The notes below the pieces were generated by a model, which saw nothing but the letters and a program-made list of their open reading frames with translations, ran no database searches and was not told the DNA's origin. 64,000 nucleotides of DNA. It comes from Filobasidium wieringae. Taxonomy: Eukaryota; Basidiomycota; Tremellomycetes; Filobasidiales; Filobasidiaceae. Shown piece by piece: positions 25,398 to 35,992 of this stretch (its first letter is position 1; every line of letters starts with the position of its first letter). The translations under genes and the position numbers were made by a program. The stretch spans positions 546,430 to 610,429 of the forward strand of contig BCIV01000004.1 in NCBI GenBank assembly GCA_001600055.1. Reading direction: 5' to 3'.

Positions 25398-26679
25398 GCC
25401 AAGTGCCGGGGGACGCACAGTCCAAGGTCAACGCGCGTTTCTTTCATTTAGACTAGGCTGGGCGGGGGGTGGAGGTCGAGTGGTTCTATCGGATTGCCGC
25501 TTCGAGTAGTCCGTGTCCGTGGTGTGGTTAGGTGCGAGGGTGGTAGTTGGGTGGGGTGTGGTCAGCTATGTGGGATCGGACAGGATGGGCAGAAGGACAG
25601 ATGGAGGGTGAGGGTGTTTCATATCGAGTACATCGTTGGGAAGAGGATCCAAGGCTACACGGTTACAAGGGACGAGGACCCATGGTTGAGCTCGTCCGGG
25701 GGGAATGGGTCGATCCATTCGGGAGCTGGGTGGATGGGTAGATGGGTAGGTTGATTCTACTTTGGGGTGTATACGAGGGGAGTGTGTGTGTATCATCCTG
25801 AGGAGTGTAGGTAGCATAGGTAGCAGGTCGTAGCATGTAGGCAGCTGAGGTGCATAGAGTGGGAGTGCCCTGGGCTGGTGCCTGCGGATGATCAATAACG
25901 AATAAAACGGTTTACCCGAGCAATGAAGCGTCTCCTCGCTCTCGTCGTGATTTCTTTCACTGCGACGCCGCCTGCACTTGGATTCATCCCCTCGACTCTC
26001 TCCCACAGACAGGACACCCTCCCTCCATTCACCCACCCAGCTACATCCCACCCTCCCTCACACTGTTACGATCCCACCGACGCCCCCTCTCCCTCGCTCG
26101 GCCCAATCCAGATACGCGAGTAACATTTATCCCTCCCCGAATAGAATACAGAATAGACTGCAAGTTTGCGACTTGCGAGTAGCGGTAACACGCCAGACCA
26201 GCTACACCCACTCGACCTTCTTCTTCCTCCTCTTCGACTCTCCCTCACCTTATCGTTCCTCTTCGACTACCCCCGTCGTCACCCACTCGACGCACTCAGG
26301 GCCCATCCGAACGTGATCGACCTCGATCTTTCCTCTCGGATCGAACGGGAGGATCGAATTCGGACGTCTTCCAATCGCCATCCGATAACTCGAAAGGGAA
26401 AAAGGGGATCACCGGTCGAAGGGTTATCAGTTACTGTTTAGCAGGCGAGATCGAGTGAACGTGAGTGGATGGGAATCGGGCGAGGACGAGGGGACGGGGG
26501 ATCGGTCGAGACTGCCGGACGGGGGGACTGACTTGGTTTTCATTTCCCTTTACTCTTTTCCTTCTTCACTCTCCAATCCGAACAAATCCAATCCAATCCA
26601 ATCCAATCCATCTCACAACCTCAATCGACCCAAATCCTTATCCCCTGCATCGCAACCCGTCCTCCCCAACCCTCCCCCT

Positions 26680-26705
26680 CCCCCCCACCCCCCCCCCCCC
26701 CCCCC
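26680..26705. repeat. Poly-C run in pyrimidine-rich tract
   Basis: A CCCCCCACCCC string followed by a run of C, within a longer C/T-rich stretch. The minus strand is therefore G-rich and could form a G-quadruplex; run length may also be affected by sequencing error. Confidence 0.7.
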
Positions 26706-27025
26706 GCCGCACCCACCCCGAACGAAAAACACCCACTCCTTTCACCCCCGCCCCCCTGGTCGTACCTAACCCATACCCATACCCAACCCTCGGCCGGACT
26801 CTCGACCGGACCATTCAACGTCCTCCTTTCATCCCTCTTTCACTGGGTCGGACGCTGCCTTGCGCTCTGTGCGGATGGATCGGATGGGACGGATATCCTG
26901 GACGGTTTACTGGGACGTTTCACGGGATGACAGGTCGATTTGACTGGATATAGAATAGGCAGGAAAAGAGGATCATCCGGTCCGACTAAGGAGGAACGGG
27001 TTGACTGTACATCAGAGTTTGACAG

Positions 27026-30000
27026 TCCATCCCGACCCATCTCCAACTTCTCTTCCTCTCCCTCTCCTTCCCCACCCCACCCACCCCGCATAAACCCACC
27101 AAACTGACGCCCCAACCATCCCACTCCCAAGGCGGCCACAGCGGCCAGGGGGGACAGGCGGGCTCGACCTCCACCGCCCCCTCCCCGGCGCATTCCACGG
27201 GGAGCACGGGGAGCGGAAGCACCCATCGCAGTGGGGGGAAGAGGTTACCGAAGTTGGCCCCCAAGCCGCCTTCCGTGTCGGGAGTCGGAGTGGGAGCTGG
27301 GGGCGCTGCTGGGGTTGCGCAGGGAGGACAAGGACACGGAGGTGCAGGGGGACAGGGGTACTATACGGGTCAGGGGAAGAGGGAGGGGTATTATTCGGTC
27401 GCGAACGGGTTGAATGGGGGAGGACCGCTGGGACAGGGGTATTCGAGGGACCAGATGAACCAGGCTCAGGCTCAGGCTCATGCTCATGCTCACGCACAGG
27501 CTCAGGCTCAGGCTCACGCTCACGCTCAGCAAGGACGAAGAGGGAAACAATCGATCGCACCGGGTCAGAATTCTTTCTTACCCCCCAGCGTACTCAACCC
27601 CAACATGTCCCACACCTCGGCCTCGGGTCAGACTCAACAGACCCACGTGAACGCGATGGGCATGAACAACGGGTCTCTGTCCATGGGCGCTTCTCCCGCG
27701 GGGATGAGGGGGATGGGTGGGCAGGGGAAACGGACCGCAGCGATCTCCTCGACCGCCCCGGGGGGGAACTCGGGGTTCGTCGTTCCCCAGAAGACCATCC
27801 AGACGTCCGGTCATCATGGAGCCATCACCGTCCCCGGTCGACAATCCGGTTTCAACACCCCCACCTCGACCACGACCACGACCACGGGGACCACCCCGAT
27901 CTTCAACGGCGCTTCCCCCAGGTTCGGCTCGAATGGGTTCTCACTCGGGGGGAACAGTCATTTCGCTCATTCCCCCGCGCCTTCGACCTCGGCTTCTAGT
28001 AGTAGAGCTCAGACGCCGATCAATGGGAACGAGTTCGGCTCGACCGGTGGTTCGCCCCACGTCATGTCCGGTTCCATCCCTATCAATCATCGACCTTCTT
28101 CCAGTCGAACGCCAGGGCATCAGCATCCGCATCCGCATCAACAACAACAGCAACAGCAACAACACGTCTCGTTCGAACCTTCCAGCGTGGGATCGGCAAG
28201 CTCTTCGTTCCACCCCCCAAGGAGCTCCAGACGAGCTTCCGCAGCTCAATCGCATCATCCCTACTCTCGGAGCGGCTCCACCACCCCGAGCGAACCACCC
28301 CCTTCCCCCTGGGGGATCTCGGGCGGGTATCCTTTCCCCGGTCTCGCCCCGGTTCACGAGATGAACGGGTCCAATACCCTCTTGTCCACCTCGGCCGCTT
28401 CGTCCTACACCAACACGCCCGTAGGTAGTTTCGGTGGGAGGGATCGGTCCCTCTCCAACCAACCGCAAGAGGAGGGGATGTATTGGAACGCGATGAACGC
28501 GATGGGTAGGAATAACGGACCAGAAGGGTATGCGAATGGGAATCGGTTCGCCCCCGGATCCAGCGTGCCGACTAGTGGCGCGGCGACACCGGTCACCGAG
28601 AACCCTACGCCGGGGTTGGCGGATTTCATGTCCCCCGAATTCGTCGCGCTCTTGAACAGCGCCGAGGGTGCGGGGTTGAGTGACGAAGCCGTCGCTGCCG
28701 CTATCAACGGGTTCGTACAGACTGGCGGATTGACCGGGATCCCTGAACAAGGCCCGTTGGCGAACCCCACTCAACCTGCCCCTCCGCCACCCGGACCGTC
28801 CTCCAGACCGTCGACATCGACCAGTCAGAGCTTGTTGACGAGGAGGTTGCAGCAACAGCAACAACAAGACCAGCAGCAGTTGCAACGACAGCATTTACAG
28901 AACCAGCAACAGCAGCAGCAACAACAGGGGAACGGCCCTGTTCTGTCATCCAGCACGCCCAGTCAATTCTCATCTTCCTTGCCCGGTCCCGCTTCTCAAC
29001 TCGGGATGAGTGCGGGAGGAAAGAGTAGCAGTCAGACCACCGGATCGTCTCAACACGCGTCGCCCGGATACTCGTCCTCCTTCGGGTACACGCCAGGTTC
29101 GCTCAATGCCAACAGATCAGGCGGTTGGGGACCTAGTCGAGGCGTCACGATGGCTGGACCTGGGACACCCAAGACGGGTTCAAGCTCGTTGTCGACTTCT
29201 AGTCTCGGACATCATCCTCCTTCTACACCTGCACAACCCGGTACCAGTGCCAAGTCCGCAACGGGATTCAAGGTACGTCTTCTTGATCGTTATCACGTAG
29301 ACCGCATTCAACTGACAACTCTGCCTCGCTCGATAGCCTTCGGTACCCGTCGATAGACCGGCGAGATCTCGGAAATCCTCTCTAGCACAGAACATCGCCA
29401 TGTCGGCTCCGACATCGACAATGACTTCCCCTCGGATCCCGACTGGAAGTTCATTCGATCAGAGACCACATCTGCCGGGTCATCCTGGCGTGCAGTCTAC
29501 GCAAAAGGCAGAACCTTCCGCTTCGGTTGATACCCCCTTACCTGACCTCCCACCTCTTCCCGAAGGTTTCTCGCTTGAGAACCTCGCTCAGTTCGGTAGT
29601 TCGGGCTTGGAGTTGGCGATAAGGATCGGTATGGGGATCGGTCTGAGTCTTCGGCAAGCGCAAGCCTCCGACGATCAACCGGCCGAGGGCGCTCCTTCCG
29701 CTGTCGACTCGGAAAGCATGCAGGACCAACTGGCTCGGATCATGCAACTCCAGTCGGAGCAAGGCGCGAATAAGACAGGGCAATCGCCCATGTCGCCCAA
29801 CACACAGGCCTTGATCATGGCCGGCATGTCCAGCTCGGGGCCACGTTCGTCCGACGTCGTCAAGGATATCTTGAATGACGATTTCTTCTCTGCACGAAAC
29901 CCTTCTACTCCAGGTGCTACCCCAGGTCTGGTCGGTGGGAACGGTGCTGCCAGTTCGCGACCGACATCGAGGCGGACCAGCAACGCCGGAGACATAGCTC

Positions 30001-32550
30001 TCATCTCGCCTGCTGTCGCGTCTCCGAATGAGAACATCAGCGTTGTGGCGCCTGACGAGTTCGCTAACGGTCTCGCCAAGAAGGATCCGTTAGCAGCTCA
30101 GGTTTGGAAAGCCTACGCTAAAGCCAAAGGTGGACTGTTGAACGGACCTCGAATGGAGAATCTGACTTGGCGTATGATGCATATGACGCTCAAGAAACCA
30201 GATGGCACGCCTATCGGACCAGTCGGGATGGACCTTGTCAAGGAAGAGGACGAGTCCGCGGCCGAAGCTGAAGAGGCAGCGGATAAGCCCGGTGCCATGA
30301 CGGGAGAAGAAGAAGAAAGAGGTAGACGTGGTCGCTTCAAGGGCAAGGGTCGAGTCGTAGGATTCGATGCGGAAAGCCCTCAAGGTCAACAGAACGAGTA
30401 AGTGCAGATAATAAGCCTATGTAATTGTTCTTCGAGATCTGATCATTCTTCTTTCAGTCCGGATGCCATGGATTGGCGTGCAGCCAGTCGGTCCAGATCA
30501 CGCGTATCTGTTATGGACTGGCGACCTCAGTCTAGATCGCGATCAAGGTCGACCTTCCCAAAGGTCCGAAACCCATACGACCATGGGTCAGAAGCACATT
30601 CCCACAGTCTGCTTGGTCGAGGGGACGTGGTCGAACCGAACCCGATGTTCTTCGAGACGCAATTGCTCGGCGACCCTCAAACCTGGAACTTTGACGGGTC
30701 AAGTCTACCAAACTTGAGTCATCTTGCTTCGGGTCACTACGATAATGCCAACTCATCGCAACAGGGCAACTCTGGTAATGTCACCCGAGATACGACACCC
30801 GGGGCTGCTGCTGAATCTGGCAGTGCCTCACGCTCGTTCGATTTGAACCAAGCCGTTCGAGCTGCCGCCGCATACGACGCTTTTGCGTCGTCTGCATCTA
30901 GCGTGGATGGCCCGCCCTTGCATCTGTCTGGAAACGTTCCGCCATCCGTGTTGACGTCTCCTAACGTTCTTTCCCCACGAAGCAATTACGGAGCATTGCC
31001 GGGTATATCTGGTCCAGGACTATACGAGCAGAACGAGGAGAACTTCCACCCTCAGTACGGTTACCTTCCACGACGAGTGAGAAAGACCAGTTTCGACCAT
31101 ACGGTTGAGAAAGGATCTGCCGATTCGTCGAACGGGTTTATACCTCCACCTATGACCGCCACGCAAGCAAAGAAACGACCAGCGGAAGCTTCACCTCAGA
31201 TCTTTGGGTCAGGTTCAGGTCATCCAGCTCACGATCCGCCTCCCTTTTTGGACCTTCCTACGGCCGAATCGGCGAACGTTCCGCTAGGTGAATTCCCGAG
31301 CACCGCTTTTACGTTCTCGTACCCCCAATCCTACGACACGTACTTTGATATGGCAGCTGCAAGTATGACTACGCCTGCAAACGGTGCGGATATGCTCGAT
31401 CTGAACGGCGGTCTAAGTACCTCTCCTGGAAGCATGTCTCAATTCGTCAATGCGCTGCAACAGAACGGACTCGGATCGCTGGATGGTACGATAGATCCGA
31501 ATCTCTCGCAACTAGACTCGATACCGCCCGGTCTCCTTCAAACCGGTAACTCGCAAGATCTGACTTCAGGCTTCGATTCGGGGGACGCGGAGACGCATGT
31601 CAACCTGCAACACATGATGCAGCAATACTTGCAATCGAGCGGTGGTAACCAGTACACGCATATCAACCCGGCTCAAGTGTTGGGTAGTATGCCGCTTTCC
31701 ATCCCGACTGGGAACTCCGTGGGTGACTCGCCGCTAGCCGAGGCTTCTCCACACGGGCCGACCAAACAGATGCCAAGGTCTGTAGGAGGTAAACCCATCT
31801 CCCAGAAAACGGAATCTCGACCCAAAGCACCTGCTCGGTCGAACAGTTCTCCCAATCTAGCCGGTCTCAAGCTTGCGGGACTTACCGCGATGGACTCGTC
31901 GTCCAGCGGGAACAACCAGGCAAAAAAACCGGCGTCAGCGACGATGAAGCAGGGCAAGCACACATCCCGATCAGGACCCAGCACCCCATCGAGTGAGACT
32001 GATAATGGAGCAGGATCTGTGATGACGGGCGGCGAGATTCCCACGATGTGTACGAATTGTCAGACGACCAATACGCCATTATGGAGGCGTGATCCGGATG
32101 GTCAGCCGTTGTGTAACGTGAGTATCGTTTAGATTACAGCGCGGCGAGATTTGGACGCTTATTGCTTGGCTTTGTGATAGGCTTGTGGATTGTTTTACAA
32201 GTTGCATGGAGTTGTACGACCGTTGTCGTTGAAGACGGATGTCATCAAGAAACGGTAAGCTAGTATTCGTTTCACCTGACAACTCGGAACAGCCACTGAG
32301 ATCGGCCTTCGTTGCCAACAGAAACCGAGCGGCACCAGGCGGCAAAGAAACCGCCGCACCTTCCCGCAAGAACAGTACCAACGCCGGTTCATCGAGTAAA
32401 CCATCCAAAAAGTCCTCGAAAGGTCCAGGAACCATCAACGAGCCTGTCAGTGCTTCCTTGCCGACGAAGAAAGCTCGACGGATATCGGACGCTTCGGGAA
32501 TGGGAACGGATTTCGGCGCGCTTTCGCATTTCGAAACGGGTAGTTCGTAG
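27026..32550 (+). CDS. GAT1: GATA transcription factor, AreA/Nit2/Gat1 type
   Basis: Global activator of nitrogen catabolic genes; binds GATA sites in the nucleus. Exons 29337-30397, 30458-32117, 32181-32254 and 32322-32550 follow a long first-mapped exon ending at 29272; all joins keep phase. The DNA-binding domain is a C-X2-C-X17-C-X2-C finger (CTNCQTTNTPLWRRDPDGQP then [20 protein letters not shown]), split by an intron after LCN and by a second one after the VIKKR basic tail, matching fungal nitrogen regulators closely. Around 30085-30215 lies the DUF1752-like block (QVWKAYAKAKGG, RMENLTWRMMHM) found in AreA homologues. The N-terminal half is Gly/Ser/Gln/His-rich with several Gln runs. 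The start is unresolved: the frame is open from 27023 with coding-like sequence, but the first in-frame ATG is 27455, so an upstream exon is likely, with a possible acceptor at 27025. Confidence 0.9.
27462..27530 (+). repeat. In-frame CAGGCT/CATGCT repeat in the GATA gene
   Basis: Hexanucleotide-type repeat with units CAGGCT and CATGCT/CACGCT, encoding an alternating Gln-Ala/His-Ala tract near the N-terminus of the GATA factor. Such tracts are prone to length change; effect on activation strength is inference. Confidence 0.8.
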
Positions 32551-32881
32551 TGGAGAAGTCTACCAGATGTTTAGAAGATAGATGAGAGTATCGGATTGCT
32601 TTGCGTTTTCGAGTATGTTATTGTATTTACGAGACCAAGTGACACCGAGTGGGATTTGTATCAGGTAGATTGAGACTGAGCGATGTATGAATCGGATCGT
32701 AGCGACTTGCGATTTGACTAAATGAAACGCGCTACGCGTCGACGCGTTCTCATCATTCATCATCAGGTTCATCGATTCCCTTCCTAACATCCAAGAGCAA
32801 GATTGTAGCTTATAGACTGTCGCTCGCTCGCTCGTAACTTACTCTCGAAACCTCGATCGACCTTAGCAACGCTTACAAAAT
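32551..32881. other. Intergenic GATA factor to J-protein
   Basis: About 330 bp with the 3' UTR of the GATA gene and the promoter of the J-protein gene. Contains CGCTACGCGTCGACGCG-type palindromic sequence near 32728-32745. No gene seen. Confidence 0.4.
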
Positions 32882-33979
32882 ATGATCGACACCGACCCAA
32901 TGGACCAATTCTTCACTGAAGAAGAACAATCCGCATCCCCTTCCTACCTCCTGTATACCACCCTCGGTCTCTCCCCCTCGACCAAAGAGGAGCAAGAGAA
33001 GATCACTCAAGACGATATCAAGCGTGCTTACCGTAAGAGCGCCATCAAGTATCATCCGGATAAACAGGCGTCGAAGAGTGAAAAGGAGAAGGAAGAAGCG
33101 GTTAGGGATTTCCAAAAGGTTGGGTTCGCCTATGCCGTTCTGAGCGGTGAGCCTCGAAAGAGGAGGTCAGTTTGATAGGTTTTAGCTCTGCCAATGAATA
33201 CTATTGAGCCTGATTGAAACCTTTTCGCTTAGGTATGACTTATCGGGAAGGACATCGGAAGTCGCATTCGACGGAGCGGAGGAGATGGGCTGGGCGGCCT
33301 ACTTTGATGCTCTGTTTACCAAGGTGGATAAGAAAATGTTGGATGAGGACAAGAAGGCGTATCAAGGTCGGTTCAATATCTTCTGATCTTACCAATATAC
33401 AGAGCAGCTGACGAAGGTTCGATACGATTGCTACTCTGCTTTCCAGGTTCTCAGGAAGAGACAGACGACCTTATCAAAGCCTATGAATCATCTAAAGGTG
33501 ACCTGGATGATATCATGACCCGTATCCCTCATTCCACCACAACAGACGAACCCCGATTCATCACCCTCATCGAATCCCTCATCACCTCGAAAGAACTGAA
33601 ACGTCTCCCTAAATGGACCAAGACTAGTAAAGACGAGAATTCAAAAAAGAGGAGAAAAAAGGAGGAGATGAGTGAGGCAGTAGAGGCTGAGGAACATGCG
33701 AAGACTTTGGGAATCTGGGATGAGATGTTCGGGGAGGGCTCGACCGGTTCGGGCAGTAAGAAAAGGAAATCTACGGGAAAAGAGAAAGATGGGGACGATG
33801 GCAAGAAGAGCAAGAAACGTAAGGAGGAGGATGGGGAGGATGATGATGCGGGGATGGAAGGTTTGAAAGCGATGATTGCGAAACGTCAAGGTGCGAGACA
33901 ATCTGCTATGGATGCGATACTTGACAAGTACAGCAAGCCGGCTACTGCCAAGTCATCGGGAAAGAAGAGCAAGAGGTGA
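32882..33979 (+). CDS. J-domain protein, DNAJC9-like
   Basis: Three exons (32882-33165, 33233-33366, 33447-33979) give 316 residues. The J domain lies at about residues 22-98 with helix II RAYRKSAIKYHPDK containing the HPD motif that stimulates Hsp70 ATPase, then a YDLSG end. Next comes a conserved region (WAAYFDALFTKVD, EETDDLIKAYESSKGDLDDI) characteristic of DNAJC9, a nuclear J-protein that in animals acts as a histone chaperone co-factor. The C-terminal third is Lys/Glu-rich with probable nuclear localisation signals. It lies between the GATA factor and prohibitin on the same strand. The family call is good; the histone role is by analogy. Confidence 0.85.
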
Positions 33980-34297
33980 TCATCTTGCAGAACACAAAAG
34001 CCAGGCAATCACCAAGCAATAGTACATCGCCCATCGAGCGATCAGTCACATATCCGTTGTATCCATAACTACCGTCGCCAGATCGCCAGGTAACACATCA
34101 TAATGCATATCACCCCAATCAAAACGCATCATAGAAAGTCTGGCGACGTGTATCTAGCGTCCATGCCGGGATGACGAAGGAAATCGCTCGCTCATCGATC
34201 GGAACTCTGAATTCATGACCTCAAAGAGTTGAAACCAGTTCACTGTTCCCTGCTATATACCTCACATCATCCAATCACACATACACAGAACCACATA
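33980..34297. other. Intergenic J-protein to prohibitin
   Basis: About 320 bp, including the J-protein 3' UTR and prohibitin promoter with a TATATA string at about 34254-34259. The sequence GTCTGGCGACG around 34139 partly mirrors CGTCGCCAGA near 34073, giving a possible imperfect inverted repeat. No gene seen. Confidence 0.4.
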
Positions 34298-35825
34298 ATG
34301 GCTGCTCTAGGAAACACCCTCTCTCGACTGTTAGGTGAGTCTCGCGGAAGGATGTCGAAAACGCGGTAGAGAGATTGCCTCTGAACGCTTCGTATTTCTC
34401 TCTCGCTTTTGCCTTGCATTCACTATCATCTCTGTTTCCTGACTGTCATCAAACATCATCGACTTCTCCTCCACTCAAATTCACTTTTCTCTCGTTATAC
34501 CTGTAACATGAACAGTCCCCATCGCGCTCGGAACGGCTGCTTTCCAGGCATCGATCTACGATGTTCCCGGTGGTTACCGAGCCGTCATGTTCGATCGATT
34601 CAGCGGAGTCAAGAACCAGGTGAGTAGAGGTGTGTGGAAGATTGGCTGAGGAATGAATGACTGAGACGTATCTTCCGTTGTCAGGCATCCGGTGAGGGTA
34701 CCCATTTCTTGGTTCCCTGGTTGCAGAAGGCCATCCTGTACGATGTCAGGATCAAGCCAAGGGTGAGTACATACGCTTGCCTTGATGGGAGATACGTTAC
34801 TGACAATAACACTACTCATGGACTCTACAGAACATCTCCACCACTACCGGTTCTAAGGGTCAGTCTGGACTTCGCCTCTTGTCCAGCACAATGAAACGCT
34901 GATCCACGCATCTTACGAACAACAGATATGCAAATGGTCTCCCTCACTCTCCGTGTCATGTCTCGACCAGACGTAAACGTCCTTCCCAAAATCTACCAGA
35001 ACTTGGGTCTCGAGTGAGCCAGCCCGTCCTGTCCTTTATCTTCGCTCCTGTATTCATCCCGTCTCCATCGTCCTTTTAGCTACGATGAGCGTGTTCTGCC
35101 TTCCATCGGAAACGAAGTCCTCAAGGCCACTGTAGCGCAGTTCGATGCGGCCGAGTTGATCACTCAGAGAGAGATCGTCTCGGCTAGGATCAGGCAGGAC
35201 CTTTTGCAGAGAGCTAGGGAATTCAACATTGTCTTGGAGGACGTTTCCATCGTGAGTAGCTAAATGACGTCGGAACAACCAAGGTCACGCTTACTCATAC
35301 ATCCATTGCATTTTCCAGACCCACATGACGTATGTCCGATTGCGCCTGGGCATGAGCCGCTTGACACTGGATTGCTAATATCTCTTCCCTCGACACAGCT
35401 TCGGAAAGGAGTTCACAACTGCTGTTGAGCAGAAACAGATTGCCCAGCAGGATGCCGAGCGAGCCAAGTTCGTCGTTGAGAAGGTAAGACCATACATTCA
35501 GGCTCATTCGTCAAGTGTTGGGACTAACAAGTGGCATCTTACAGGCCGAGCAAGAACGTCAGGCAGCCGTTATCCGTGCAGAGGGAGAGGCCGAGGCTGC
35601 TTCCACCATCTCCAAGGCTCTTGACAAGGCCGGTGAGGCTTTCGTTACTTTCCGAAGGATCGAGGCCAGCAAGGATATCGGTTAGTCCGCATGCATTTCC
35701 GAGACCAAGTTCTAGTCGGCTGATCATCGCGTTTGATACGCACAGCAACGTCTTTGTCCGGATCCAAGAACGTTACTTACCTGCCCGCCAGCAGCGGAAA
35801 CATGCTGATGCAGATCCCTACGTAA
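34298..35825 (+). CDS. PHB1: Prohibitin 1
   Basis: Inner mitochondrial membrane scaffold that forms ring complexes with prohibitin 2 and stabilises membrane proteins. The gene has about ten small exons, including a 28-nt exon (34832-34859 region) and an 11-nt exon at 35319-35329. The spliced protein starts [12 protein letters not shown], has the N-terminal hydrophobic anchor region ([20 protein letters not shown]), then the PHB/SPFH domain ([39 protein letters not shown]), the [20 protein letters not shown] block and the C-terminal coiled coil ([20 protein letters not shown]), ending in a conserved [10 protein letters not shown] tail at the TAA in 35823-35825. Length is about 272 residues, normal for Phb1. 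Confidence 0.95.
35319..35329 (+). other. PHB1: 11-nt micro-exon of PHB1
   Basis: The exon ACCCACATGAC sits between a TTTCCAG acceptor and a GTATGT donor. It encodes Thr-His-Met and the first two bases of Thr in the invariant prohibitin block S-I-T-H-M-T-F-G-K, so skipping it would both delete conserved residues and shift the frame. Confidence 0.85.
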
Positions 35826-35992
35826 AATACCGACTATCATTGGGTAGAATGAATGAAGTTGCTGTACCAATATTATAACATATGTCCCCATTCAATGATT
35901 TCTATGTTCGACGCATTGACATGCATGCAAGATCTATCGCTACAGATGGATGTACAAGCTTCAAATCTCTTTTCTGTTTTCCCTCCGATATA

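Larger units (their letters stand above)
24400..27025. promoter_or_regulatory. Long gene-poor region upstream of the GATA factor
   Basis: About 2.6 kb without a supported gene. It holds several short tandem repeats: GGAAGT units at about 25250-25288, GAACCGT units at 25371-25397, ATCCA units at about 26586-26611, and a pure C run within a pyrimidine-rich tract at about 26680-26705. The region close to the GATA gene is strongly C/T-rich on the plus strand, as in many basidiomycete promoters and 5' leaders. A long 5' leader with upstream open frames would be usual for a regulatory GATA gene. A short open frame at 25923-26123 begins with a hydrophobic stretch but ends in low-complexity sequence and I do not call it. 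Confidence 0.45.

Noticed and set aside
25923..26123. 66-codon frame with a signal-peptide-like start
   Set aside because: Hydrophobic start only; the rest is Pro/Ser/His low complexity in a pyrimidine-rich leader. Could be an upstream ORF but nothing supports a product.
26465..26953. 162-codon Pro-rich plus-strand frame
   Set aside because: Driven by C-rich low-complexity sequence including a poly-C run; no start context or splice support.
27941..28894. 317-codon minus-strand frame and 215-codon plus frame inside the GATA gene
   Set aside because: Shadows of Gln/Pro/Ser-rich GC-biased coding sequence of the GATA factor.
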